Positions 25,574 through 34,445 of a stretch of DNA of 64,000 bases are shown piece after piece. Location of the stretch: the NCBI RefSeq assembly GCF_900323545.1, contig NZ_OOHN01000008.1, positions 859,144 to 923,143 of the forward strand, given 5' to 3'. A model generated the notes under the pieces. The model did no database searches and was not told where the DNA came from. It saw only the letters and a program-made list of their open reading frames with translations. How positions within the stretch are numbered: position 1 is the stretch's first letter; each line of letters begins with the position of its first letter. Both the position numbers and the translations under genes were made by a program. The stretch comes from Actinomyces sp. Marseille-P3109. GTDB lineage: Bacteria > Actinomycetota > Actinomycetes > Actinomycetales > Actinomycetaceae.

Positions 25574-26659
25574 TCAGACGGCGGCAGGGACGCGGGCGGC
25601 GGCGCGCTTGGCGCGACGGCGCTGCCGGGGGCGGATGAGGATGAACCACGCGGCCGCCCCGACCCCCAGGACCTGGAAGACCAGGGCGGTCCAGCCCTGC
25701 CATGACAGAAGGGAGGTCTGCACCAGGGCGTTGCCGATCGAGCAGCCGCCGGCCCACACTGCGCCGATCCCCATGAGGACGCCGCCGATGATGGAGCGCT
25801 GGATGACCTGGGCGCTGGGCACACGGACGCGGAACTCGCCGGAGGCCCTGGCAGCGATGTAGGAGCCGAGCAGGATCCCTAGGACCAGGAGCACGCCCCA
25901 GTCGAGCCGCTTGGTGTCGCCGGTGACGATGAGCCCTACCAGGTTCGACGACGGCGTCGTGATCCCCAGTCCGTCCAGACGTCCCGAGGCCCAGGAGGCG
26001 GGCCAGGCGATGATGGCGACGACTCCCACCAGCAGTCCTGTGACCAGGGGGTTCCACTGCTTCTCCAGCAGCAGGTGGGCCAGGCCCGTGCGCTGTGCGG
26101 GCAGCTGGACCTGGGCGGGACGGCTTCGCCCCAGGACGACGAAGCGATGCGCCACCACCGCAGTGACTCCGGCCAGGATGATGACTCCCACCCAGTCCGG
26201 TACTCCGATGGTGGCGGGGATGGTGGTCAGGTCGGTGACCCACAGCCCCTTGACCCATTTCGTCACCCCCGACAGGATCCCGGTCTTCGACGCGGCCGCA
26301 GTGGTCGCATAGGCCACGAGCGCGAACCAGGATCCGACCAGGCCCTCGCCCGCACGGTAGTAGGTGCCGGTGGCGCAGCCTCCGGCCAGGACGATCCCCA
26401 CTCCGAAGAGGAAGGATCCGACGACGGTGGCGACCACTGACAATCTGGGGATCTCAGGTGTGATGGAGCCTGCGCCGGTGAGGACGGCGACTCCGACCGC
26501 TTGAACGGCGATGGCCAGCAGGAAGGCCGTGAACCAGCGCCAGGAGTGGGAGACCCACAGGTCGCGGAAGGCTCCGGTGATGCAGAAACGGCCTCGTTGA
26601 AGGATGAAGCCGAGGACGGCCCCGACGGCGAGACCGGTGAGAATGGTGGGGGATGGCAC
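25574..26659 (-). CDS. YeeE/YedE-family (TsuA-like) thiosulfate/sulfur transporter
   Basis: The 361-residue protein has about nine membrane segments and the conserved cysteine blocks of the family: 'RGRFCITGAFRD', 'LAGGCATGTYYR' and 'WAGGCSIGNALVQ'. The known family member TsuA imports thiosulfate by relaying it between these cysteines. It starts with GTG at 26659, preceded by AAGGA about 8 nt away. tusA follows directly. A possible leader peptide lies about 200 nt upstream, so expression may respond to sulfur supply. Confidence 0.9.
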   Translation of the reverse strand: MPSPTILTGLAVGAVLGFILQRGRFCITGAFRDLWVSHSWRWFTAFLLAIAVQAVGVAVLTGAGSITPEIPRLSVVATVVGSFLFGVGIVLAGGCATGTYYRAGEGLVGSWFALVAYATTAAASKTGILSGVTKWVKGLWVTDLTTIPATIGVPDWVGVIILAGVTAVVAHRFVVLGRSRPAQVQLPAQRTGLAHLLLEKQWNPLVTGLLVGVVAIIAWPASWASGRLDGLGITTPSSNLVGLIVTGDTKRLDWGVLLVLGILLGSYIAARASGEFRVRVPSAQVIQRSIIGGVLMGIGAVWAGGCSIGNALVQTSLLSWQGWTALVFQVLGVGAAAWFILIRPRQRRRAKRAAARVPAAV

Positions 26660-26863
26660 GGTGTGGTCCTTGTCCGGCTGCTGCTTTCAGGCGCGAGCAG
26701 CCTGCGTGAGGACCGGTGACGCAGCACAGGTGAAGGAAGAAGATACAGAGAAGGGCCACGTCATCCGGTGGGGGAGTGAAGTGGGGGCCTGGCTGGACGT
26801 GGCTGGCCTGGCACCGCCTCAAGGGTGCCGGGAGCCGGAGAGGACGATCTGTCTGAGACCGCC
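26660..26863 (-). other. Untranslated leader of yeeE
   Basis: No gene is supported in this 204-bp stretch. It would be the transcribed leader if the promoter near 26980 drives yeeE-tusA. I did not find a clear riboswitch core or terminator. Confidence 0.35.
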
Positions 26864-26947
26864 TCAGAACGCCCGAACCAGGCGGCGCATACACATGCCG
26901 GCCCCGCGCGAGGCGGTGCGAGCGGTGTGGGCCTGGGCGACGTTCAT
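26864..26947 (-). CDS. Possible 27-residue leader peptide upstream of yeeE-tusA
   Basis: An ATG at 26947 is preceded by GGAGAAG, a plausible ribosome binding site, and further upstream on the same strand by TTGACA within GGTTGACAACC. The short frame encodes a basic peptide that includes 'GMCMRRL' and ends at TGA (26864-26866). About 200 nt of untranslated sequence separate it from the yeeE GTG. Position and size suggest a regulatory upstream ORF, but it lacks a run of cysteine codons and matches no leader family I know. Confidence 0.35.
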   Translation of the reverse strand: MNVAQAHTARTASRGAGMCMRRLVRAF

Positions 26948-27044
26948 GTGCTTCTCCGGTACGAAGTGGTTGGCGACGGTTGTCAACCGCTAGGGACTGT
27001 AGCCGAGGGCACGCACCGCAGCAATTCCGGGACGCTGGGTGAGA

Positions 27045-27974
27045 TCAGGCTGCGGCGCGCCGGGCGCTCAGGAGACGGGTGAGCCCGTCGTCGGGGATCT
27101 GCGGCGTGGTGCCGCCGAAGAGCGGGCACTGGGCCTGGAAGGAGCACCAGTCGCATAGACGGGAGCGTTGAGGGCGGAAAGAACCGCTGCGGGCGCAGTC
27201 CTCGACCTCGTCCCACAGGTGGGCCAGACGGGTCTCGGTCCGCTCCAGCTCGGCCTGTCGAGGATCGTGGGTCAGGACGCGTCCGTCCTTGAGGTAGACC
27301 AGCTGGAGCCGGGCCGGTGCTCTCCCGCGCAGCCGCCACAGGACCAGGGCGTAGAAGCGCATCTGGAACAGTGCCTCCTCCATGAAGCGCGTGCCCGGGC
27401 TGCGGCCGGTCTTATAGTCGACCACGCGCATGGCGCCGTCGGGCGCCACGTCCAGGCGGTCGACGAAGCCCCGCAGAAGCAGGCCGTCACCGGTCTCGGT
27501 CTGGACGAACATCTCACGCTCAGCGGGCTCCAGGCGCTGCGGGTTCTCCAGGGAGAAATAGGTGCGGATGAGTCCGCGAGCCTCCTCCAGCCAGGTCTCC
27601 ACCTGTGCCGGATCCTCGAACAGCTCCATGACCTCCGGGTTCTTCTCCCGGTGGGACTCCCACTGACCGGGCAGCAGATCAAGGGCCGCATCCGGGCAGC
27701 GTTCGGAGGCCGGCAGGTCGTAGAGCCGCTCCAGTACGCCGTGAACGACTGTCCCCTTGTGCGTGGCCAGGGAGCCGGGCTCGGGGAGGCGGTCGACCGT
27801 ACGCAGGCGGAACATGAGCGGGCACTGCTTGAAGTCCTTGGCCCGCGAGGGAGACAGTGCCGCGCGGCGCCGGTCTCCGTAACCGCGCTGCGGGCCGCCA
27901 CCGGCGCCTGGGCCGGTGGGCCTGGCGTCTGTGCGGGCGAACGAGCTGGTGACGGTGTGCGACTCACAGGACAT
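27045..27974 (-). CDS. RecB-family PD-(D/E)XK exonuclease-like protein
   Basis: The 309-residue product shows the RecB/Cas4-type nuclease core: 'LSPSRAKDFKQCPLMFRLR' at the start, 'KGTVVHGVLERLY' (motif I His), 'RGFVDRLDVAPDG' and 'MRVVDYKTGRSPG' (the D and the D-Y-K catalytic residues), then 'QMRFYALVLW'. The C-terminus has 'CDWCSFQAQCPLF', so with an upstream Cys ('FKQCP') it could bind an iron-sulfur cluster as in AddB/Cas4. The ATG at 27974 is favoured over longer frames because TAGCGT is 7 nt upstream and longer starts would overlap the divergent M50 gene. An orthologous gene sits beside trmI in mycobacteria. Confidence 0.88.
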   Translation of the reverse strand: MSCESHTVTSSFARTDARPTGPGAGGGPQRGYGDRRRAALSPSRAKDFKQCPLMFRLRTVDRLPEPGSLATHKGTVVHGVLERLYDLPASERCPDAALDLLPGQWESHREKNPEVMELFEDPAQVETWLEEARGLIRTYFSLENPQRLEPAEREMFVQTETGDGLLLRGFVDRLDVAPDGAMRVVDYKTGRSPGTRFMEEALFQMRFYALVLWRLRGRAPARLQLVYLKDGRVLTHDPRQAELERTETRLAHLWDEVEDCARSGSFRPQRSRLCDWCSFQAQCPLFGGTTPQIPDDGLTRLLSARRAAA

Positions 27975-28119
27975 AGGGGTGACGCTACCGCGAGGAGGTG
28001 ACGGGGTGTCGGATATGAAGACGGCTGCTCCACAGCGTGCGCCGTCGGCGGCACAAGAGCCTGCTGTGGCCTCCGAGCAGATGCGGCGAGCCGCCCCCGA
28101 CGGCGTTAGGCTCACGCCC

Positions 28120-29241
28120 ATGCCTGCCTCCTCATCGACCGGCGAGTGGGTGATCGCCCGCATCGGTGGCGCTCCCGTCGTCATCTCACCGACCTCCCTC
28201 CTGCTCGGCCTGCTCATCGCCGGCAGCTGGTACCCACTGGTCTCCGCCGCCCTGGGGGACTTCGGGACCACGACCGTGCTGGCCGTGGTGGTCGCCACGG
28301 TCCTGGGCGTGGCCGGCTCGGTCCTCCTGCACGAGCTGGCTCACGGGCTGACCGGCACCCTCATGGGGCGCCGCCCCACTCGCTACGAGCTCTACCTGTG
28401 GGGAGGGCGCACGTCCTTCGGGCCGGCGCGCGAGTGGACCGCGTGGAAGGACCTGGCCACCTCCCTGTCCGGCCCGGCCACCAACCTGCTCATCTGGGGC
28501 ATTGGAACGTTGGTGCAGGACTCCGTCAGTCTGTCGGTTCCCGTCGCCTTCACCATATGGGCCGTGACCCTGGTCAACCTGGCCCTGGCGATCTTCAACG
28601 CTCTGCCGGGGCTTCCTCTCGACGGCGGATACGCCCTGGCCGCGCTCGTTGTCCAGGTGACCGGTAATCGCCGGCTCGGTCTCAAAGTGGCCGGCTGGGG
28701 AGGGCTCGTCGTGGTCGGCGGTGTCGTGTGGTGGTGGATCCTGCGTCCGCTTCTGCTTCAGGGCCGCCAGCCCGACGCCTTCAACCTCATCCTGGTCGTC
28801 ATGGTGGGGTGGTCGATCGTGGCCTCCAGCTGGCAGGTCCTCGAGCTCGGAGGAGGTGCCAGGGCCGCCTCGAAACTGGACCTGCGCGAGCTGTCCCGGC
28901 CCGTGCACGTCGTCGGACCCGATGCTCCCCTGTCCCAGGCCCGCAAGGCGATTGCCGGTGGAGCCGCCCTGGTTCTGGTGATTGACGGGACCGAGCTCGT
29001 GGGTGCGATCGATGAGGCGTCCTTGGACGAGGTCGGGCTGGGTGACACGGCAGACGCCGCCTCCACCGCCGGTGTGACCGCGGGCCAGGTCTGCACGGTG
29101 CTGCCGGCAGCGGCGGTGACCACCGAGCTGACCGGGCAGGCGGCCGCCGACGCCATGAAACGGGCCCGGGAGGTCTCTCGTTGGCTGGTCATCGTCGACT
29201 CGGGCCACCTGAGCGGAGCCGTGCCCACCGGCGCGCGCTGA
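28120..29241 (+). CDS. M50-family (site-2-type) membrane metalloprotease with C-terminal CBS-like region
   Basis: The 373-residue protein has the zinc motif HELAH at residues 71-75 inside a membrane helix and the second M50 motif 'LDGGYALAALV' with Asp168. Both are needed for intramembrane proteolysis. Four to six membrane segments are visible. The last ~110 residues resemble a CBS-domain region ('ALVLVIDGTELVGAIDE'). The ATG at 28120 has TAGGCT 7 nt upstream. It is divergent from the recB-like gene and upstream of the trmI-pup locus, a conserved neighbourhood in actinobacteria. The substrate is unknown. Confidence 0.87.
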   Translation: MPASSSTGEWVIARIGGAPVVISPTSLLLGLLIAGSWYPLVSAALGDFGTTTVLAVVVATVLGVAGSVLLHELAHGLTGTLMGRRPTRYELYLWGGRTSFGPAREWTAWKDLATSLSGPATNLLIWGIGTLVQDSVSLSVPVAFTIWAVTLVNLALAIFNALPGLPLDGGYALAALVVQVTGNRRLGLKVAGWGGLVVVGGVVWWWILRPLLLQGRQPDAFNLILVVMVGWSIVASSWQVLELGGGARAASKLDLRELSRPVHVVGPDAPLSQARKAIAGGAALVLVIDGTELVGAIDEASLDEVGLGDTADAASTAGVTAGQVCTVLPAAAVTTELTGQAAADAMKRAREVSRWLVIVDSGHLSGAVPTGAR

Positions 29242-29281
29242 GGAGCAACGGCGCCAGCCGGCTCCCCGCTACGCTGGCGGC

Positions 29282-29700
29282 ATGACAGAGCCGGACCCCG
29301 GTATCGTGCACCGCACCCACTTCGTCGATAACCGCGCCAACTGGGACGACCGTGCCACCCTCCACGAGGCCTCCGGCTACGGCATCGCCGAGCTTCTCGC
29401 CTCGCCCACAGCGCTCACCAAGGACGTCACCGACGACCGGGAGCGCCTGGGGGATCTGGTCGACCTCGACGTCATCCATCTCCAGTGCCACCTGGGGCTC
29501 GACACGATCAGCCTGTCCCGGCCGGGGCGGGCCTCGTCCTGGAGGAGGTGAGCGAGACCCGTGTGAGTGCCTGGTGCCGCTGGCCCGACCTCATGGAGCC
29601 CTGCGAAGGCGGCTACCGCTTCACAGACCCGGCGATGCGCGACATGCTGCCTCTTCAGCTCGTCGTCGTTGCCCGCCGGCCGGGCGGGCCCCGGCCGTAG
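29282..29700 (+). pseudogene. Class I SAM-dependent methyltransferase remnant (internal deletion)
   Basis: The 5' frame from ATG 29282 (TACGCT at 29270-29275) gives a normal methyltransferase N-terminus up to 'VIHLQCHLGLDTISLSR', the SAM-binding motif I region. It then runs out at 29551. A second frame from about 29530 gives a C-terminal end ('LVLEEVSETRVSAW' ... 'EGGYRFTDPAMRDMLPLQLVVVARRP'). The middle of the Rossmann fold is missing and the frames do not match, so an internal deletion of several hundred bases joined the two ends. Confidence 0.75.
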
Positions 29701-29747
29701 GATCTACGCAGGTGCCGCGTCATGGGCCCTGACTACACTGCTCGGTG

Positions 29748-30845
29748 ATGAGCCAGTACGAGTCCGCCCCAGAGCATGATGCCCCCACAGAGCAACCGCC
29801 CTCCCGGCGCCCGGACCCTCAGGAGGTCCTGGGGCAGGCGGGCCGTCGCGGCCCCTTCCGCTACGGCGAACGCATCCAGGTCACTGACACCAAGGGCCGC
29901 AAGAACACCTTCCTGCTCGACCCCCAGGGCTACTTCCAGTCCGTGCGGGGCTCCTTCTATCACCGGGACGTCGTCGGTCTGGACGAGGGCAGCGTCATCG
30001 AGACCGACACCGGCCATGAGCTGCTCCTGCTGCGACCGCTTCTGGCCGACTACGTGCTGTCCATGCCCCGTGGCGCACAGGTGGTCTACCCCAAGGACTC
30101 CGGACAGGTCATCGCCATGGGCGACATCTTCCCCGGCGCCCGGGTCCTGGAGGCCGGGGTCGGCTCGGGGGCGCTGACCATGAACCTGCTCTCCGCCATC
30201 GGGGAGAGCGGACACCTGCTGTCCATCGAGCGCCGCGAGGACTTCGCCCAGATCGCCGCCTCCAACGTGGACGCCTGGTTCGGCCGTCACCACCCGGCGT
30301 GGGAGCTGCGCACCGGGGACTTCGCCGACGTCGTTGCCGCCCGGGTGGAACCGGGCAGCATTGACCGGGTGGTCCTGGACATGCTCGCACCCTGGGAGAA
30401 CATCGAGGCCGCCTCCTTGGCCCTGGCTCCGGGCGGGCTCTTCCTGACCTATGTCGCCACCGTCACTCAGCTCTCGCGCACCGTGGAGGTCCTGCGTCAC
30501 AGCGGGCTGTTCACCGAGCCTGAGTCCTGGGAGTCCATGGTCCGCACCTGGAACGTCGACGGGCTGGCCGTGCGTCCCGACCACCGCATGGTGGCGCACA
30601 CCGGGTTCCTCCTGACCGCCCGTCGCCTGGCCGCCGGATCCCGGCCTCTGACCCGCAAGCGCCCGCCCGCCCGCGGCGCCTACGACGAGGGCGGCTACTG
30701 GCTGCCCGACGACGTCAAGGAACGCACCAGCACCGACAAGAAGGTCCGTCGCGTCCTGCGCGACTGCCGGACCAAACAGCCCACTGACGCCACGCCGGTC
30801 CAGAGCGGGTGCGCCGATGAAGACCAGGACGGCGATGATGTCTGA
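29748..30845 (+). CDS. trmI: tRNA (adenine(58)-N1)-methyltransferase TrmI
   Basis: TrmI makes m1A58 in the T loop of tRNAs. The 365-residue protein contains 'GDIFPGARVLEAGVGSGALTM' (SAM motif I), the N-terminal 'GYFQSVRGSFYHRDVVG' domain seen in the Rv2118c-type enzymes, and 'DRVVLDMLAPWENI' (motif IV). TACACT at 29734-29739 lies 8 nt before the ATG; a GTG directly upstream at 29745 is an alternative. It heads the pupylation operon and overlaps the ATPase gene by 11 bp. Confidence 0.93.
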   Translation: MSQYESAPEHDAPTEQPPSRRPDPQEVLGQAGRRGPFRYGERIQVTDTKGRKNTFLLDPQGYFQSVRGSFYHRDVVGLDEGSVIETDTGHELLLLRPLLADYVLSMPRGAQVVYPKDSGQVIAMGDIFPGARVLEAGVGSGALTMNLLSAIGESGHLLSIERREDFAQIAASNVDAWFGRHHPAWELRTGDFADVVAARVEPGSIDRVVLDMLAPWENIEAASLALAPGGLFLTYVATVTQLSRTVEVLRHSGLFTEPESWESMVRTWNVDGLAVRPDHRMVAHTGFLLTARRLAAGSRPLTRKRPPARGAYDEGGYWLPDDVKERTSTDKKVRRVLRDCRTKQPTDATPVQSGCADEDQDGDDV

Positions 30846-32520
30846 GACCCCCGAGGCAGGAGCTGGGAGGTCTCAGTCCCTGGGCATGCCGGCCAAGGAC
30901 TTCAGCAGCCACCAGCTGCGCGAGGCCCGCGCCCAGGCCGTGAGCCTGGCCACCAAGAACGAGCGTCTCGTCGCCGCCCTGGGCACGGCCCGCGAGCGCA
31001 TCACCGAGCTCGGCCAGCAGCTCGACGCCGTCACCCGCCCCCCAGTCACCCTGGGGCTGCTTACCGGCCTGCCCGGAGCAAGGAGCGCCGGGGACGAAGC
31101 CTCCCAGGAGCGCGAGGTCGCCGTGAGCCTGTCGGGTCGCCAGATGCTCCTGCACGTCCACCCCGCCGTGGACGACGCCGATCTCCAGGTCGGACGGCTC
31201 GTGGCCGTCAACGACCAGATGCTCGTCGTCTCCACCCTGCCGGAACCGCAGACCGGCGAGGCCGTCACCCTCGAGGAGACCCTCGATGACGCCCGCGTTC
31301 TGGTGACCACCGGTGGGGGAGATACCCGGGTCCTAGCACTGTCCTCCTCACTGCTCCGCCTCACCGGGGCCGGTGAGGGGCTCAAGCCCGGCGATACCCT
31401 GGCCGCCGACCTACGAGCCGACATCGCCACAGCTCTCATCGAGCGCACCAGCGTCGAGCAGCTCGTCGTCGCCGAGACCCCTGACGTCTCCTGGGCGGAT
31501 ATCGGGGGACTGGGCCCCCAGATCGAGGAGATCCGCGACGCCCTCGAGCTGCCCTTCACCCACCCGGATCTCTTCCAGGCCTATGGGCTGCGCGCCCCCA
31601 AGGGACTCCTGCTCTACGGCCCGCCCGGCTGCGGCAAGACCCTCATCGCCAAGGCCGTCGCCACCTCACTGGCCGGATCCGGAGGTGGTTCCGGCTCAAG
31701 GAGCCGCTCGGCCGCGTTCCTCAACATCAAGGGCCCTGAGCTGCTGAGCAAGTTCGTCGGTGAGACCGAGCGGCAGATCCGCGCCATCTTCGACCAGGCA
31801 CGCAAGGCCGCCGCTGAGGACCGGCCGGTGGTCATCTTCTTCGATGAGATGGAGGCCCTTTTCCGCACCCGCGGCACCGGTGTGTCCTCCGACGTCGAGA
31901 CCATGATCGTGCCTCAGGTCCTGGCGGAGATCGACGGCGTGGAGTCCCTGCGCAACGTCGTCATCATCGGTGCCTCCAACCGGGAGGACATGATCGACCC
32001 CGCGATCCTGCGCCCCGGACGCCTGGATGTGAAGATCCGCGTCGACCGGCCCGATGAGACCGGGGCCGAGGAGATCCTCGCCCGGCACCTGACCGCCGGA
32101 CTTCCCCTGGCCCCGGCGGAGCTGGCGGCCCATGAGGGAGACCGCGAGGCAACGGCCGCCTCCCTGCGCCGCGTCGTCGTCGAGACCCTCTACGCCCGCA
32201 ACGAGGCCACCGCGGTCCTGGAGATCACCGAGGAGAACGCGGATGCCATCACCTCCCGTACCCTCCACCTGGCCGATCTGGTCAGTGGCGCCATGCTGGC
32301 CGCCGTCGTCTCCCGGGCCAAGACCGCCTCCATCAAGGACGAGCTCGCCGGGGGAGAAGGGGGACTGAGCACGGACAGGCTGCGCTCGGCCGTCGAGGTC
32401 GAGGCCCGGCAGAACGAGGAGATCACTGGCGCCACAACGCCCGAGGGCTGGGCCCGACTCATCGGCGCCCGTGCCTCGCAGATCCGCGCCGTGCGCAGGC
32501 TCGGGAAGGAGAACGTATGA
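30835..32520 (+). CDS. arc: Proteasome-type AAA+ ATPase (ARC/Mpa)
   Basis: ARC/Mpa is a ring-shaped ATPase that recognises pupylated proteins through N-terminal coiled coils and unfolds them. The 561-residue product has the coiled coil (about residues 20-65, 'ATKNERLVAALGTARERITELGQQL') and two OB-type segments. The AAA module has Walker A GPPGCGKT near residue 262 and Walker B 'VVIFFDEMEA' near 333. The C-terminus is RLGKENV and lacks the penultimate tyrosine that mycobacterial Mpa uses to dock on the 20S proteasome. Start is one of two adjacent ATGs (30835/30838) behind AGGA; ATG 30817 is less likely. It overlaps dop by ATGA. Confidence 0.93.
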   Translation: MMSETPEAGAGRSQSLGMPAKDFSSHQLREARAQAVSLATKNERLVAALGTARERITELGQQLDAVTRPPVTLGLLTGLPGARSAGDEASQEREVAVSLSGRQMLLHVHPAVDDADLQVGRLVAVNDQMLVVSTLPEPQTGEAVTLEETLDDARVLVTTGGGDTRVLALSSSLLRLTGAGEGLKPGDTLAADLRADIATALIERTSVEQLVVAETPDVSWADIGGLGPQIEEIRDALELPFTHPDLFQAYGLRAPKGLLLYGPPGCGKTLIAKAVATSLAGSGGGSGSRSRSAAFLNIKGPELLSKFVGETERQIRAIFDQARKAAAEDRPVVIFFDEMEALFRTRGTGVSSDVETMIVPQVLAEIDGVESLRNVVIIGASNREDMIDPAILRPGRLDVKIRVDRPDETGAEEILARHLTAGLPLAPAELAAHEGDREATAASLRRVVVETLYARNEATAVLEITEENADAITSRTLHLADLVSGAMLAAVVSRAKTASIKDELAGGEGGLSTDRLRSAVEVEARQNEEITGATTPEGWARLIGARASQIRAVRRLGKENV

Positions 32521-34160
32521 ACAGCGTGGGCTTTCAGCCGGGACCGGTGACACGCCCCGTCGGCCTGGAGACCGAGTTCGGGGTCCTGCGCCCGGGCGAC
32601 CCTTATGCCAACCCCGTGGTCCTCTCCAGCCAGGTCGTGGAGGCCTACTGCGCCGCTGCGGACGTGTCCGCGGTGCGATGGGACTACGAGGGGGAGGACC
32701 CTCTGGCCGATTTGCGCGGTGGAAGGCTTCAGCGGTCGGTTGCCCATCCCAGTCAGCTCACCGACGACCCCACGCGTCCGGCGCCGTCGGGTGACGCCCC
32801 ACCGCCAGCTCCTTGGGGCTCACGCGCTCGCCCCAGCGCCGCCGAGGCGGCGCTGCCCCAGGCGACAACAGCGGTTCTCGTCAACGGGGCCCGTCTTTAC
32901 GTGGACCACGCCCACCCCGAGTACTCCTCGCCGGAGGTCCTTACCCCGCACGACGCCCTGGTCTGGGACCGCGCCGGGGAAGTGGTCGCCCGACGCGCCA
33001 TGGCAGCTGTGGGTGACGGTGGTCTGGGCGTTGGTGAGCCGGCGGAGATCGTCCTGTACAAGAACAATGTCGACGGCAAGGGCGCCGCTTACGGCTCCCA
33101 TGAGAACTATCTCGTGCGGCGCGAGCTGCCCTTCGAGGAGCTGGCCGCGGTCCTCACCCCCTTCCTCGTCACCCGGCCCGTGCTTGTGGGCGCCGGGAGG
33201 GTCGGCATCGGCCAGCGCAGTGAGCGGCCCGGTTTCCAGATCAGTCAGCGAGCCGACTACGTCGAGTCCGAGATCGGTCTGCAGACCACCTTCAACCGCC
33301 CCATCGTCAACACCCGGGACGAGCCTCACGCCGACAGCACGCACTGGCGGCGCCTGCACGTCATCAACGGGGACGCCAACCGCTTCGACGTCCCCATCTA
33401 CCTCAAGGTCGCCACCACCGACCTGCTCCTGTGGTTCCTGGAGCAGGCTCACAGCACCGGGGCGTTCAAGGATGCTCTGACCGAGCTGAGCCGGCTGGCG
33501 ATCACCGCAGACCCCGTCGAGGAGCACTGGGCCGTCTCCCACGACCCCACCCTCACCTACGAGCTGACCACGCGAGCCGGGGCCATGAGCGCCCTGGCGA
33601 TCCAGCGCGCCTACCTGGAGGTCATCAGTCCCGCCGTGAGGCGAGCTGGAGACCCGGAGTCGCAATATGCCCTGGACATGTGGCGCCGGAGCCTCGTCGC
33701 CCTGGAGCAGTGGAGTCGCGATGGTTCCGGTCCAGCGGCCCATATGGTGGAGTGGGTCGCCAAGTACGAGCTCTGCGAGGGACTGCGCCGCCGGTCGGGA
33801 ACCGGCTGGGACGATCCTCGCCTGGCCGCTCTCGATATTCAGTGGGCTGACCTGCGTCCGGGATGCTCAGTGGTTGACAAGCTCGACGCGGCAGGTCGGA
33901 TCCACCGTCTGGTCACCGAGGCCGAGGTCGAGCGAGCCGCCGACAGACCACCCGAGGGCACGCGTGCCACCATCCGCGGAACTGCCATCAACCGTCACCC
34001 GCAGATCGTGGGCGCGTCCTGGACCTGTCTGGTTCTTGACGTTCCCGGCCGCCCCGAGCTGTTGCGCCTGCGGCTGCCCGACGACGTCGCCGTCGGCCCG
34101 GATGAGACGGCAACCATCCTGGAGGAAATTGGTCGTCGGGCGGCACCTGAGAGACACTGA
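32517..34160 (+). CDS. dop: Pup deamidase/depupylase Dop
   Basis: Dop converts the C-terminal Gln of Pup to Glu and can remove Pup from substrates. The 547-residue product has the shared Dop/PafA glutamine-synthetase-like fold: 'GLETEFG' at the start, 'LYVDHAHPEYSSPE', 'KNNVDGKGAAYGSHENYLV', 'NTRDEPHAD' and 'RLHVINGDAN'. An insert of about 40 Pro/Ala-rich residues after 'RLQRSVAHPSQ' corresponds to the Dop loop that PafA lacks, which separates the two paralogues. The ATG overlaps the ATPase stop codon. Confidence 0.95.
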   Translation: MNSVGFQPGPVTRPVGLETEFGVLRPGDPYANPVVLSSQVVEAYCAAADVSAVRWDYEGEDPLADLRGGRLQRSVAHPSQLTDDPTRPAPSGDAPPPAPWGSRARPSAAEAALPQATTAVLVNGARLYVDHAHPEYSSPEVLTPHDALVWDRAGEVVARRAMAAVGDGGLGVGEPAEIVLYKNNVDGKGAAYGSHENYLVRRELPFEELAAVLTPFLVTRPVLVGAGRVGIGQRSERPGFQISQRADYVESEIGLQTTFNRPIVNTRDEPHADSTHWRRLHVINGDANRFDVPIYLKVATTDLLLWFLEQAHSTGAFKDALTELSRLAITADPVEEHWAVSHDPTLTYELTTRAGAMSALAIQRAYLEVISPAVRRAGDPESQYALDMWRRSLVALEQWSRDGSGPAAHMVEWVAKYELCEGLRRRSGTGWDDPRLAALDIQWADLRPGCSVVDKLDAAGRIHRLVTEAEVERAADRPPEGTRATIRGTAINRHPQIVGASWTCLVLDVPGRPELLRLRLPDDVAVGPDETATILEEIGRRAAPERH

Positions 34161-34218
34161 GGCCCACAGCGCCGTCCAGCGACGCGCTGGATGAAAGGAC
34201 GAGCAGAAGGAGCAGAGC

Positions 34219-34443
34219 ATGACGCCGCAACACGCCAATCGGTCTCAGGGACAGGTTCGTCGCGCCGGCGTCGAGTCCACTGTCGAGGGCATAGAGGAGC
34301 AGAACGGCACCACCATCTCGGCCCGGAGCACGTCGGCGCTCCAGACCAGCGACGTCGACAGCATCCTGGACGAGATCGACTCGGTCATCGAGACCAACGC
34401 CGCTGCCTTCGTCCAGGGCTTCGTCCAGAAGGGCGGCCAGTGA
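34219..34443 (+). CDS. pup: Prokaryotic ubiquitin-like protein Pup
   Basis: The 74-residue product ends in GGQ, the Gln form that Dop must deamidate before ligation. The middle is polar and probably disordered. The helical segment 'DVDSILDEIDSVIETNAAAFVQGFVQ' is the part that binds the ATPase coiled coil. AAGGAG at 34207-34212 lies 6 nt before the ATG. pafA follows after 2 bp; no prcB/prcA genes intervene. Confidence 0.97.
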   Translation: MTPQHANRSQGQVRRAGVESTVEGIEEQNGTTISARSTSALQTSDVDSILDEIDSVIETNAAAFVQGFVQKGGQ

Positions 34444-34445
34444 GC

